From NCBI GenBank assembly GCA_963707695.1, contig CAVPQY010000002.1, positions 248,001 to 312,000 on the forward strand: 64,000 nt of DNA, given 5' to 3'. Both the position numbers and the translations under genes were made by a program. Position 1 is the first letter of the stretch. The number at the start of each line of letters is the position of its first letter. Below are positions 17,658 through 26,478 of the stretch, piece after piece. The notes under the pieces are model-generated. The model saw only the letters and a list, made by a program, of their open reading frames with translations, had not been told where the DNA came from and made no database searches. This DNA comes from JAOPZW01 sp963707695. Lineage in GTDB: Bacteria; Actinomycetota; Thermoleophilia; Solirubrobacterales; Solirubrobacteraceae.

Positions 17658-18008
17658 ATGTCCCCGGACCCCGGCGCCTTCTCCGTCGGCCGTCACGACC
17701 ACGACGGCCGCTCGGTCTTCGTCCCGCGCGGGGAGCTCGACCTCGCGACCGCCGCCACGCTCGAGGAGCCGGTGCTGGCCGCGCTCGAGGAGGGGAGCGA
17801 CGTCGTCATCGACCTCCGCGAGCTGGCCTTCATGGACTCGAGCGGCGTCCGCGTCCTCATCGCCGCCCACCGGCACGCCGGCGACGCCGGCGAGCGGCTG
17901 GCCCTGGTCCGCCCGCGGGACGGCGGCACGGTGGCCCGGATCCTCGAGATCGCCGGGGTGGGCCAGGCGCTGCGGATGGTCGACGGGCTCGAGCTGCCGG
18001 ATCGCTAG
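17658..18008 (+). CDS. STAS-domain anti-sigma factor antagonist
   Basis: 116 residues, one STAS domain. FVPRGELDLATAATLEEPVL is the first strand-helix and FMDSSGVRVLIAAH holds the Ser that partner kinases phosphorylate. It resembles SpoIIAA/RsbV, which release a sigma factor by binding an anti-sigma kinase when unphosphorylated. No anti-sigma factor or sigma gene lies nearby, so its partner is elsewhere. The next gene starts ten bases after its stop. Confidence 0.9.
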   Translation: MSPDPGAFSVGRHDHDGRSVFVPRGELDLATAATLEEPVLAALEEGSDVVIDLRELAFMDSSGVRVLIAAHRHAGDAGERLALVRPRDGGTVARILEIAGVGQALRMVDGLELPDR

Positions 18009-18011
18009 CGT
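18006..18011 (+). promoter_or_regulatory. -10 box of a leaderless promoter made from a stop codon
   Basis: TAGCGT, whose first three bases are the stop codon of the STAS gene. It ends seven bases before the ATG at 18019. Confidence 0.45.
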
Positions 18012-18018
18012 CCCCAGG

Positions 18019-19245
18019 ATGTCCGCCACGCCGTCCGTCACGCTCGGGCTCGACCCCGCGACGCTCGAGCGCTTCGCCGACCTCGTCGTCGGGTTCGCCG
18101 CCAACGTCCAGCGCGGCCAGGTGGTCGCCGTCGGCGCCGAGCTGGGCAAGGAGCCGCTGGCGCGCGCGCTGGCCGCCAGCGCCTACCGCCACGGCGCCCG
18201 CTTCGTCGACGTCCAGTACTTCGACCTCCACGTCAAGCGCGCGCGGCTCCTCTACGCCGACGAGGAGACGCTCGACTACGTGCCGCCGTGGTACGGCCGG
18301 CGGATCCTCGAGCTCGGCGAGCTCCGCGCCGCGCGGATCGGCCTGACGGGCCCGGTCGCTCCCGGCCTGCTCGACGACCTCGACCCGACCCGCGTCGGGC
18401 GCGACCAGCTGCCCTTCCTGCGCGAGGCCGGCCAGGTCGTCAACGACCGCACGACGAACTGGACCGCCGTGCCCTGCCCGACGCCCGCGTGGGCGCAGCT
18501 CGTGCACCCCGAGCTCGACCCCGACGCGGCGCTGGCCAGGCTCGCCGAGCAGGTCGTCCACGTCTGCCGCCTGGACGAGGACGACCCCGTGGCCGCCTGG
18601 CGTGCGCGCGCCGACCAGCTCGTCGAGGCCGCCGAGCGCGTCAGCGCCCGGCGATTCGACGCCCTGCACTTCGACGGCCCGGGCACCGACCTCACCGTCG
18701 GGCTGCTGCCGACCTCGCGCTTCATGGCCGCGCGCTTCTCGACGGTCGAGGGCATCGTCCACATGCCCAACCTGCCGTCCGAGGAGATCTTCAGCTCGCC
18801 CGACCCGGCGCGGGTCGAGGGCGTCGTGCGGGCGACGAAGCCGCTCGTGGTCGGCGGGTCGATCATCCGGGGGCTCGAGGTCGAGTTCCGCGCCGGCCGA
18901 GCGGTGCGGATCGACGCCGCCGAAGGCGCCGACGTCCTGCGCGGCTACGCGGCCCGCGACGAGGGCGCCGCCCGCCTGGGCGAGGTCGCCCTCGTCGACC
19001 GCGAGGGCCGCATCGGCGCCCTGGACACGGTCTTCTTCGACACGCTCCTCGACGAGAACGCCGCCTCGCACATCGCGCTCGGCAGCGCCTACGCGATGAC
19101 CGTCGGCGAGGAGGACGAGGGCCGGATCAACCAGTCCGAGATCCACGTCGACTTCATGATCGGCGCCGACGACGTCGGCGTGACGGGGATCACCCGCGAG
19201 GGCGACCGCGTGCCCGTCCTGCGCGGCGGCGCCTGGCAGGTCTGA
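18019..19245 (+). CDS. M29-family aminopeptidase
   Basis: 408 residues, full length for the thermophilic aminopeptidase T/AmpS family. It has FDGPGTDLTVGLLP, then NLPSEEIFSSPDPARVEG with metal-binding Glu residues, SHIALGSAYAMTVG with a His ligand, and NQSEIHVDFMIG with His and Asp ligands near the C-terminus. These make up the two-metal centre. It is a cytosolic enzyme that removes N-terminal residues from peptides. It may be expressed from its own box inside the end of the STAS gene or with that gene. Confidence 0.9.
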   Translation: MSATPSVTLGLDPATLERFADLVVGFAANVQRGQVVAVGAELGKEPLARALAASAYRHGARFVDVQYFDLHVKRARLLYADEETLDYVPPWYGRRILELGELRAARIGLTGPVAPGLLDDLDPTRVGRDQLPFLREAGQVVNDRTTNWTAVPCPTPAWAQLVHPELDPDAALARLAEQVVHVCRLDEDDPVAAWRARADQLVEAAERVSARRFDALHFDGPGTDLTVGLLPTSRFMAARFSTVEGIVHMPNLPSEEIFSSPDPARVEGVVRATKPLVVGGSIIRGLEVEFRAGRAVRIDAAEGADVLRGYAARDEGAARLGEVALVDREGRIGALDTVFFDTLLDENAASHIALGSAYAMTVGEEDEGRINQSEIHVDFMIGADDVGVTGITREGDRVPVLRGGAWQV

Positions 19246-19273
19246 GCTACCCTCCAGCGCGGCCGCGACCCCT

Positions 19274-19363
19274 GGAGAGGTGCCGGAGCGGTTGAACGGG
19301 CGCGACTGGAAATCGCGTAACGGGGGTCAACCTCGTTCGAGGGTTCGAATCCCTCCCTCTCCG
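19274..19363 (+). tRNA. tRNA-Ser (anticodon GGA)
   Basis: 90 bases. Acceptor arms GGAGAGG/CCTCTCC pair fully, with discriminator G. The anticodon loop CTGGAAA sits on a CGCGA/TCGCG-type stem and gives anticodon GGA. A long variable arm (class II) and T-loop TTCGAAT are present. The 3' CCA is not encoded. It lies 28 bases after the aminopeptidase gene. Confidence 0.95.
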
Positions 19364-19485
19364 CTGCAGGTCGCCGCGTCCGGGCCCTAGCCGCCCGCCC
19401 CGCGGTTTCATCCCATCCGCGCGATGCGCCGGGCGCCCGCAGGCGCGACGGTCACGTCGTTCAACGTCCAAACGAACGGAGCGAC

Positions 19486-19881
19486 ATGACCGACATGGGT
19501 CACGAGTCCAGGGTCACCGGCTGGTGGGTCTTCGCCGGCATCATGCTGGTGATCGCCGGCACCCTGAACGTCATCTGGGGCATCGCCGCGATCGACGACG
19601 CGAAGTTCTTCGTCGCCGACCAGAAGTACATCATCAGCTCGTTGCACACCTGGGGCTGGGTGACGCTGATCCTCGGCGTCCTCGAGCTGATCGCGGGGTT
19701 CTCGCTGTTCTCGGGCGGTGGATTCGGTCGCTGGGTGGGCCTGTTCGCGGCCTCGCTGAGCGCGATCTCGGCGCTGTTGTCCCTCCCGGCCTACCCCCTG
19801 TGGTCGCTGGCCGTCTTCGCCATCTCGATCATCGTCGTCTACCAGCTGGCCAAGGCGCCCGAGGCCGACGCGCGCCTCTGA
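19486..19881 (+). CDS. DUF7144-family membrane protein (copy 1)
   Basis: 131 residues, four membrane helices. Seen: TGWWVFAGIMLVIAGTLNVI, the conserved HTWGWVTLILGVLELIAG and SGGGFGRWVGLFAA, then a last helix ending in AKAPEADARL. Proteins of this kind are common in Actinobacteria and have no known function. A close paralogue (copy 2) lies at 54140-54511 in this window; the two share most of their core. The leader of about 120 bases after the tRNA contains no other gene. Confidence 0.8.
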   Translation: MTDMGHESRVTGWWVFAGIMLVIAGTLNVIWGIAAIDDAKFFVADQKYIISSLHTWGWVTLILGVLELIAGFSLFSGGGFGRWVGLFAASLSAISALLSLPAYPLWSLAVFAISIIVVYQLAKAPEADARL

Positions 19882-20006
19882 CCGGCCATCGCGCCGGCGG
19901 TCGTTCCGGGACCGTCCCGGCCGCGGTGAGGCAGCCCGCGGCCGGGAACGGCCGGGATCGCCGCGCGCGCGGCGCAGCTGACGTGGACGCCTGACGGCGG
20001 TGCGAC

Positions 20007-20792
20007 GTGCGCCGCGCCGTGGCCTGGGTGATCGAGCTGTACTGGGGCAAGGGCGTCTGCGACGACGTGCCGGCCCTGGCCTGGTTCCTCATCGCGGCGC
20101 TCGTCCCGCTCGCCCTCGGCATGACCGCGGTGGCGTCGCTCGCCCTCGGGGACTACGGCGAGGCCCAGGCGGTGGCGGAGCGCGCGGCGCGGGTGCTGCC
20201 GGCGGGCGTCAGCGACCAGGTCGTGCAGCTCGTCCTGCGCACGCGGCGGGACTCGCCGCTGCTCATCGTCCTCTCGATCGTCCTCATGCTCTGGACGAGC
20301 GCCGGCGCCGTCGGGGTCGTCGAGCGCTCCATGTCGCGCCAGCTCGGGCGCCCCCGCTACGGCCCGCTGCTGCTCAAGGCGCGCCACCTCGCGCTCGCCG
20401 GCGGCGTCACCGTGCTCGTCGTGCTCATGGTCCTGGCGGGCTCGCGGACGACCGACCTGCAGCGGCGGCTCGGGTTCGACGGCGCCCCGGCGCAGCTCCT
20501 GCTCGGGGTCGCCGGGCTCGTCGCAACCGCGGTGGTGTGTGCGGCGCTGTACCGCTTCGCGCCCCGCGACGGCCTGCGGTGGTCGGCGGCGGCGGCCGGC
20601 GCGGCGCCCGCGGCGGCGGGCCTGGTGGCGACCCCGGCGCTCGCCGCGTCCTACCTCGCCTGGACGGCGGGGACGACCCCGGTCCGCGTGTTCCTGGTCC
20701 TCGCGGGCGTGCTCGTGACCTGCTACCTCACCGCGGTCGGCCTGCTCGTCGGGGCGGCGATCGCCGTGCGGCGAGAGCGCCGCCTGCGGTGA
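20007..20792 (+). CDS. YihY/BrkB-family membrane protein
   Basis: 261 residues with about six membrane helices. The order matches YihY/BrkB: a short N-terminus, ALAWFLIAALVPLALGMTAV, a loop with LPAGVSDQVVQLVL, LLIVLSIVLMLWTSAGAVGVVERSM, then four more helices. Once named ribonuclease BN, the family is now viewed as a membrane protein of unclear role, perhaps transport. It is followed by the DUF2252 gene 64 bases later on the same strand. Confidence 0.75.
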   Translation: MRRAVAWVIELYWGKGVCDDVPALAWFLIAALVPLALGMTAVASLALGDYGEAQAVAERAARVLPAGVSDQVVQLVLRTRRDSPLLIVLSIVLMLWTSAGAVGVVERSMSRQLGRPRYGPLLLKARHLALAGGVTVLVVLMVLAGSRTTDLQRRLGFDGAPAQLLLGVAGLVATAVVCAALYRFAPRDGLRWSAAAAGAAPAAAGLVATPALAASYLAWTAGTTPVRVFLVLAGVLVTCYLTAVGLLVGAAIAVRRERRLR

Positions 20793-20856
20793 GCGTCGCG
20801 TGGGCATCACCCGATCGGGCGGAGGCGCTGACCACGGAGCCGGTCAGGCTGTGCCC

Positions 20857-22305
20857 ATGGACGGCACCGCTGCGCGAACGGCCCCGCACCCCGACGCCGA
20901 GGCCTTGGGGCGCCCCCGAGTGAGCAGACCGACGATCGCCGAGCGCGCGGCCCGCGGCCGCGCGGCGCGCGAGCTCGCGCCCCGGTCGCGCCACGGCACC
21001 TGGGAGGCGGCATCCGACCGCGCCGATCCCGTCGGCCTGCTCGAGGAGCAGGCGCGCACCCGCATCCCGGAGCTCGTGCCGATCCGGCACGGCCGGATGC
21101 TCGTGTCGGCGTTCGCGTACTTCCGCGGCGCCGCCCTGCCGATGGCGGCCGACCTGGCGTCGACGCCGGACTCCGGCCTGGACGTGCAGCTCTGCGGCGA
21201 CGCGCACCTGTCGAACTTCGGGGTCTTCGGGTCGCCCGAGCGCCACCTGTCCTTCGACGTCAACGACTTCGACGAGACCGCCCGGGGGCCGTGGGAGTGG
21301 GACGTCAAGCGCCTGGCCGCGAGCCTCGAGGTGGCGGGCCGCGAGAGCGGGTTCGCGTCGCGCGAGCGCCGCCGGATCGTGCGGCGCGCCGTCCGCTCGT
21401 ACCGCGAGACGATGCGCGACCTGGCCGGCCGGCCGATGCTCGACGTCTGGTACGCGCGCCTGGACGTGGACGAGCTGCTGCCCCGCTTCCGCTCGCTGCT
21501 GGACCGGAGGGCGACCCCGAGCGTCTGGCACGCCGTGACGAAGGCGCGCGCGCACGACAGCCATCAGGCCTTCGAGAAGCTCTGCACGGTCGAGGCCGGC
21601 GAGCCCCGGATCGTCAGCGACCCGCCGCTCATCCTCCCGGTGGAGGAGCTCTTCGAGGAGCTCGAGCCGGACCAGGCGCTGGAGGGGATACGCGCCCTCC
21701 TCGAGCGCTACCGGGAGTCGCTGACACCCGACCGGCGCCGGCTCGTCGAGCAGTACCGCGTGGCCGACCTCGCGCGCAAGGTGGTCGGGGTCGGGAGCGT
21801 CGGGACCGACGCCTGGATCCTCCTGCTCCTCGACGGCCTCGGCGAGCCGCTCTTCCTCCAGGTCAAGGAGGCCGAGGCCTCGGTGCTCGAGCGGTTCACG
21901 CGCCGAAGCCCGTTCCAGAACCACGGCAAGCGCGTCGTGGCCGGCCAGCGGCTCATGCAGGAGGCGAGCGACATCCTGCTCGGGTGGGAGCGCTTCGCCT
22001 GGGACGGCCGGCCGCGCGACTACTACGTGCGGCAGCTCCGCGACTGGAAGGGGTCGGCCGACGTGGCCGGCATGACGCCCGCCGGCATGGAGCTCTGGGG
22101 TCGCATGTGCGGCTGGACGCTGGCCCGCGGGCACGCCCGCTCGGGCGATCGGGTCGCGATCGCGGCCTACCTCGGGAAGGGCGACGTGGTGGACCGCGCG
22201 ATGGCGGCCTTCGCGGCCGCCTACGCCGACCAGAACGAGCGCGACCACCAGGCGCTCCGGACCGCCGTTGCGAGCGGGCGGCTCGTCGCGAGGACCGGGA
22301 CCTGA
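20857..22305 (+). CDS. DUF2252 family protein
   Basis: 482 residues, full length. Motifs: ELVPIRHGRMLVSAFAYFRG, LDVQLCGDAHLSNFGVFGSP (kinase-like catalytic loop), LSFDVNDFDETARGPWEWD (acidic metal loop), LQVKEAEASVLE and RLMQEASDILLGW. The layout is that of an aminoglycoside-phosphotransferase-like fold, and family members are often presumed kinases of unknown substrate. The ATG at 20857 is chosen; a GTG at 20800 is also in frame. It is likely co-transcribed with the BrkB-like gene. Confidence 0.85.
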   Translation: MDGTAARTAPHPDAEALGRPRVSRPTIAERAARGRAARELAPRSRHGTWEAASDRADPVGLLEEQARTRIPELVPIRHGRMLVSAFAYFRGAALPMAADLASTPDSGLDVQLCGDAHLSNFGVFGSPERHLSFDVNDFDETARGPWEWDVKRLAASLEVAGRESGFASRERRRIVRRAVRSYRETMRDLAGRPMLDVWYARLDVDELLPRFRSLLDRRATPSVWHAVTKARAHDSHQAFEKLCTVEAGEPRIVSDPPLILPVEELFEELEPDQALEGIRALLERYRESLTPDRRRLVEQYRVADLARKVVGVGSVGTDAWILLLLDGLGEPLFLQVKEAEASVLERFTRRSPFQNHGKRVVAGQRLMQEASDILLGWERFAWDGRPRDYYVRQLRDWKGSADVAGMTPAGMELWGRMCGWTLARGHARSGDRVAIAAYLGKGDVVDRAMAAFAAAYADQNERDHQALRTAVASGRLVARTGT

Positions 22306-22408
22306 CCGCGCCGCGCCCCGGCCGGTCACCGGCAGGCCGGAGCGGTACCGTGAACGCAGGCGGTGCCGTGTCCCCGGCGGCCTGCGCCACCACCAGAGGA
22401 GGGCATCC

Positions 22409-22735
22409 ATGAGCCCCGCCGAGCCAGAAGACGTCGTCCAAGCGCCCGACCCCGCGACGCACGAGGACGCCATCCGCGCGGTCGTCTCGCGGCTCGCCCG
22501 CCCCCACGCGTCCGGTGGGATGGTCGTCGAGCGTGCCGCCCTCCTGGCCGAGGGCGCGGACTTCGCCGCGGTCATGGCCTGGATCACCGCCCACGGCGGC
22601 GAGCCGGAGGCCACGGCGCCGGCGGCGCCGTCCGCCGGCCTGCACGCGGCGCGGACGAGCGCGAGCGCCGCCCCCGGCGCCGATCGCGCACGCCGCTTCC
22701 TCTTCCCGCCGGGGGCGCTGGCCCCGAGCCGCTGA
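22409..22735 (+). CDS. Small hypothetical protein
   Basis: 108 residues. A good ribosome site (AGAGGAGGG) precedes the ATG. Residues about 15-65 are helical (THEDAIRAVVSRLARPHASG; LLAEGADFAAVMAWITAHGG), and the tail is Ala/Pro-rich and basic. I do not recognise it. The stop lies 34 bases before the convergent BKACE fusion gene. Confidence 0.6.
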   Translation: MSPAEPEDVVQAPDPATHEDAIRAVVSRLARPHASGGMVVERAALLAEGADFAAVMAWITAHGGEPEATAPAAPSAGLHAARTSASAAPGADRARRFLFPPGALAPSR

Positions 22736-22768
22736 CCGCTGACCGCCGTCCGCGGGCCGGCGCCCGGC

Positions 22769-24382
22769 TCAGAGGAGCACGTCGCGGAAGGCCCGCGGCA
22801 GCTGCCCGAGGACGTCGTGCAGCTCGGCCGCCGGCAGCGCCTCCGCCAGCGTGGCCACCACGGCGCGGAGGTGGCGGAAGGCCGTGTCGAAGCCGGCGTC
22901 CTCCCGCCGCGCGAGCTCGGCGACGGTCTCGTCCAGCGACCGCGACCGCGGCCGCGGCCGGGCCCTGCCGCGGCGGCGCCCGCGCTCCAGCGCCTCGCCG
23001 AAGGGCCCGGGCAGCGCGGCCTGGAGGTCGTCGACCTCGCCGTCGGCCAGCCGCTCGGCCAGCACCTCGAGGACCACCTCGGAGGCCCGCTGGGCCTCGC
23101 CGAGGTCGAGGTCGGCCCGCTCGCGGACCCGATCCAGGAAGGCCTCGAACGTGCGCACCTCGGGCTCGGCCCTCGTCCGGAGCTCCCGCCCGGCGTCGCC
23201 GATGAGCGGCTCGAACTCGTGCGGCAGCGCGTCGACGAGGTCGTCGACCTCGTAGGCCGGCGCGACGCGGGCGAGCGCCCGCAGGACGGCGCGGGCATGG
23301 CGCGACGCGGTCTCGGCGTCGACCTCCTCGCGCTCGGCGACGCGCCGCAGGAACGCCTGGACGTCGAAGCGCGCCGCACGCTGCGGGGCGTCGGCGAGCC
23401 ACGTCGCCAGGCGCTCGGGCAGGTCCTCGGCGAGCTCGTGGGCGCGCTCCCCGCCGAGCCGCTCTCGCAGCGTGACGAGCGTCGCCATCGCGGCGCGCTC
23501 GGCCCGGTCGCGGTCCAGGCCCGTCTGCTCGCGGATCGTCGTCAGGAAGCGCTCGTAGCGCCGGGCGTCGTCCACGCCCGTCCGAGGAGGCCGCGCGGCG
23601 CCGGTCGCGAGGAGGGCGGCGGCGCGGCGCACGAGCTCGGCGTTGTCCGCGGCCAGGCGGCCGTCGGGCAGGACGGTCGTGTCCTCGAGCCCCGTCCGGA
23701 TGCCGTGCCCGCGCCGGACCGCCCTGGCGCTGACCGCCCAGCTGGCGAGGTCGTCGCCGTGGTGGACCTGCTCGAGGCCGACCTCCGCGCGGGCCAGGAC
23801 GTCCTCGATCGCGGCGGCCTCCGCGACCGCCGCCTCCGGGTCCGCCCCGAGCGGCTCCACCATCGCCCGGACGCAGCGGCCGGGCAGGGCCGTGGCGACG
23901 AACGCCTCGGCGTCGCCGCGGGTCAGCAGCCCGGCCTCGATCCCCACCCCGCGGGCGAGCAGGTGCTCGCAGAGCGCCACGATCCCGGCCTCGCCCTGGT
24001 TGGCGGTGACGAGGTCCGGGAGCTCGGTCCAGGCCGCCACGAGGGCGAGGCGCCGGTCCGGGTCAGGCTCGATCTCGGCCGAGGTGCTCAGCGACACCGG
24101 GACGCCCGGGCACGTCGCGCGCACCGCGCGCAGCGCCTCCGCGCACGGCGCGGCGGCGAGCGTCTCGGCCCCGTCGTCGTAGGCGTGCAGGTGCAGGGCG
24201 CGGGCGCCGGCGTCGACCGCGCCGCGCGCGGCGGTCGCCAGCTCGGCCGGCGTCCGCGGGATCGCCGGGTGCTCGGCCGGCGTGCGCGAGCCGTTGAGCG
24301 CGGCCTCCAGGAGCGCGGTCACCTCCGGGTCGTCCCCGGCGGCCGCGGCGCCCAACCCGACGCCGCGGACCGGGCGGGGCAT
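22769..24382 (-). CDS. BKACE (DUF849) enzyme fused to tandem DUF2267 domains
   Basis: 537 residues in one frame. Residues about 20-265 match beta-keto acid cleavage enzymes: ALNGSRTPAEHPAIPRTPAE, the zinc motif LHLHAYD, SLSTSAEIEP and RTGLEDTTVLPDGRLAADNA. Such enzymes cleave a beta-keto acid with acetyl-CoA. From about 275 to 537 come two DUF2267 domains, each of two similar halves (RYERFLTTIREQTGLDRDRA; FDVQAFLRRVAEREEVDAET; TFEAFLDRVRERADLDLGEA; LDETVAELARREDAGF). DUF2267 is usually a free-standing small protein of unknown function. The join is short and continuous, without a start codon and ribosome site between the parts. Confidence 0.75.
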   Translation of the reverse strand: MPRPVRGVGLGAAAAGDDPEVTALLEAALNGSRTPAEHPAIPRTPAELATAARGAVDAGARALHLHAYDDGAETLAAAPCAEALRAVRATCPGVPVSLSTSAEIEPDPDRRLALVAAWTELPDLVTANQGEAGIVALCEHLLARGVGIEAGLLTRGDAEAFVATALPGRCVRAMVEPLGADPEAAVAEAAAIEDVLARAEVGLEQVHHGDDLASWAVSARAVRRGHGIRTGLEDTTVLPDGRLAADNAELVRRAAALLATGAARPPRTGVDDARRYERFLTTIREQTGLDRDRAERAAMATLVTLRERLGGERAHELAEDLPERLATWLADAPQRAARFDVQAFLRRVAEREEVDAETASRHARAVLRALARVAPAYEVDDLVDALPHEFEPLIGDAGRELRTRAEPEVRTFEAFLDRVRERADLDLGEAQRASEVVLEVLAERLADGEVDDLQAALPGPFGEALERGRRRGRARPRPRSRSLDETVAELARREDAGFDTAFRHLRAVVATLAEALPAAELHDVLGQLPRAFRDVLL

Positions 24383-24418
24383 CGCCCGGTCCGCGGGTGC
24401 GGGGCACGGCGCGGTGGC

Positions 24419-25126
24419 TCAGCCCGTGGTGACGACCGAGGAGGCCGACCCGAGCAGCGTGCCCGGCGCCACCGACGTGCCGAGCCCGCGGTTGACCAGA
24501 CGCGCGAACTCCGCGCTGATCCGCAGGTCGGCGGTCAGCGTCGCGGACGAGCCCGAGACCTGCTTGGCGGCGCCGGTGATGCGCGCCAGGACGATCACGC
24601 GGCCGTTGGCGCACGTGGCGCGCGCGGCGCGGACGACGCGGCGGGCGAGGCCCGGGTGGGTGCGCACGAAGCGCGGATGGGTCGCCGCGAAGCGGCGCAG
24701 GGCGGAGGCCACCTTGCCGCATCCGCCGCGGAGGCCAGGCACCTGGGCGAGCACGACGGCGTTGCGCTGCGTGCGCACGGCCACGAGCTTCTGCACCACG
24801 ACCGACTTGCCGCCCTTCGTGAACCGCAGGCCGCCGGCGTGGACGAGCACCCCGGTGAAGTCCTGGGTCCGGCCGATCCCCGCGACGACGGGCAGCGAGA
24901 ACACGCCGCCGGCCAGGGTCGCCCGGCCCGTGGCGGCCACGGACACGCCGTTGTCGGCGAGGAACTGCTTGGTCTGCGCGGTCGGCGTGATCGTCGTGCT
25001 GCCCGTGAGCTTCACGACCTTCGCCTGAGCGCCGGCGGCGGCGAGCGCCAGGACGGCGAGCGCCGCGAGGGTCGCGAGCGCTGCGGCGCGCCACGGGCGC
25101 GACACGCGGTGGACGAGGTGGGACAT
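24419..25126 (-). CDS. Secreted HtaA-like domain protein
   Basis: 235 residues with a signal peptide at about 1-36 (WRAAALATLAALAVLALAAAGAQAK). The mature region (KLTGSTTITPTAQTKQFLAD, GVSVAATGRATLAGGVFSLP, GVLVHAGGLRFTKGGKSVVV) follows the pattern of HtaA-like domains, in which a fixed value is compared with a free strand and an H-G-GL motif. HtaA in Corynebacterium binds haem, but many related secreted proteins have no known ligand. There is a single domain, two cysteines in the middle section, and no visible anchor. The assignment is tentative. Confidence 0.5.
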   Translation of the reverse strand: MSHLVHRVSRPWRAAALATLAALAVLALAAAGAQAKVVKLTGSTTITPTAQTKQFLADNGVSVAATGRATLAGGVFSLPVVAGIGRTQDFTGVLVHAGGLRFTKGGKSVVVQKLVAVRTQRNAVVLAQVPGLRGGCGKVASALRRFAATHPRFVRTHPGLARRVVRAARATCANGRVIVLARITGAAKQVSGSSATLTADLRISAEFARLVNRGLGTSVAPGTLLGSASSVVTTG

Positions 25127-25239
25127 GGTGCTGCTGCCTCCCTTGAGATGAGCCCGTACAGCAGCGGGAACACGCCGGGGCGGCCGTTCGGTGCGGTGGC
25201 GGCGGCGCGCCCGGACGCTCGGCGGAGGCGACCCGGGAC

Positions 25240-25245
25240 TAGGGT
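25240..25245 (+). promoter_or_regulatory. -10 box of a leaderless promoter
   Basis: TAGGGT, six bases before the GTG start of ltrA at 25252. Confidence 0.5.
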
Positions 25246-25251
25246 TGGGTC

Positions 25252-26469
25252 GTGAGCCGCTTCCGGCGGGCCGCCGACGGGACCCAGCGGGCGACGTCGC
25301 TCGAGCTCTTCTACGATCTGGTCTTCGTCTTCGCGGTCACGCAGGTGTCGCACCTCCTGCTCGACCACCTCACGTGGACCGGCGCCGGGCAGGCCGCGGT
25401 CATCCTGCTCGCCGTCTGGTGGTCGTGGAACTACACGACCTGGGCCACGAACGAGCTCGACCCCGAGTCGCCCGTGGTCCGCCTGGTGGTCATCGGCGTG
25501 ATGCTCGCGAGCCTCACGATGGCGATCGCCATCCCGCAGGCGTTCGGCGGTCGCGCGCTGCTGTTCGCCGGCTCCTACGTCGCCATCCAGGTCGGCCGCA
25601 CCGCGTTCCTGGCCTTCGCCGCCGCGGGCCGCGGGACGCTCGAGCGCGCGCGGGCCGAGCGGATCCTCATCTGGTTCGTCGCCTCCGGGGCGCTGTGGCT
25701 CGCCGGCGCGGTGGCCGACGGGTCTGCGCGCACGGCGCTCTGGCTCGGTGCGCTGGCCCTCGACTACGGCGCGCCGCTCATCGTGTTCCGCGTGCCCGGC
25801 CTCAGGCCGGTGGCGTCGGCCGCCTGGAACGTGCAGACGGCGCACTTCGCCGAGCGCTTCCAGCTCTTCGTCATCATCGCGCTGGGCGAGTCGATCGTCC
25901 TCACGGGCGCCACGACGAGCGACCTCGAGCTCGGCCTGGCGCGCATGACGGCCTTCGCGCTGGCGTTCCTGGCCAGCGCCGCGCTGTGGTGGCTGTACTT
26001 CACCTACGTCGCGCGCATCGCCGAGCGGCGCCTCGAGCTCGCCGCCGACCGCACGACGATGGCGCGGGACGGGTACACGTACCTCCACGTCGTCCTGGTC
26101 GCGGGCGTGATCGTCTCCGCGGTCGGCGACGAGCTGGTCATCGCCCACCCGACCGACGAGCTGCCCTGGCCCGAGGTCGCCGCGGTCGTCGCGGGCCCGG
26201 CGATCTACCTCCTCGCGCACGTCCTGTTCCGCCTGCGCTTCACGGGGACGCTCAGCACGAAGCGCCTGGCCGGGGCCGTCGCATGCCTCGCCGTCGCCGC
26301 CGTCGGCGCGGTCGCGCCGGCGCTCGTGCTGGCCGGCCTCGTCGTCGTCGTGCTCGTCGCCGTCATCGGCGCGGAGGAGCTCTCAGGCCACCGCCGGGCG
26401 GCCCGGGGCGAGCCGGCGCCGCTCGAGGCGCTCGAGGCCTCCGTCACGACCGGACCCCAGCGGACATAG
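25252..26469 (+). CDS. ltrA: Low temperature requirement protein A
   Basis: 405 residues with about eleven membrane helices. The start ATSLELFYDLVFVFAVTQVS is the family hallmark, followed by WWSWNYTTWATNELDP, ERFQLFVIIALGESIVLTG and WWLYFTYVARIAERRLE. The protein is needed for growth in the cold in Listeria; its activity is unknown. The GTG start lies six bases after a TAGGGT box. Its stop TAG starts the box of the next gene. Confidence 0.9.
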   Translation: MSRFRRAADGTQRATSLELFYDLVFVFAVTQVSHLLLDHLTWTGAGQAAVILLAVWWSWNYTTWATNELDPESPVVRLVVIGVMLASLTMAIAIPQAFGGRALLFAGSYVAIQVGRTAFLAFAAAGRGTLERARAERILIWFVASGALWLAGAVADGSARTALWLGALALDYGAPLIVFRVPGLRPVASAAWNVQTAHFAERFQLFVIIALGESIVLTGATTSDLELGLARMTAFALAFLASAALWWLYFTYVARIAERRLELAADRTTMARDGYTYLHVVLVAGVIVSAVGDELVIAHPTDELPWPEVAAVVAGPAIYLLAHVLFRLRFTGTLSTKRLAGAVACLAVAAVGAVAPALVLAGLVVVVLVAVIGAEELSGHRRAARGEPAPLEALEASVTTGPQRT

Positions 26470-26472
26470 GCT
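26467..26472 (+). promoter_or_regulatory. -10 box of a leaderless promoter made from a stop codon
   Basis: TAGGCT, the TAG being the ltrA stop codon, six bases before the GTG at 26479. Confidence 0.45.
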
Positions 26473-26478
26473 CACGTC

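Noticed and set aside
22769..24382. Two separate genes instead of a BKACE-DUF2267 fusion
   Set aside because: No stop, start codon with ribosome site or frame change separates the parts; kept as a fusion pending read support.
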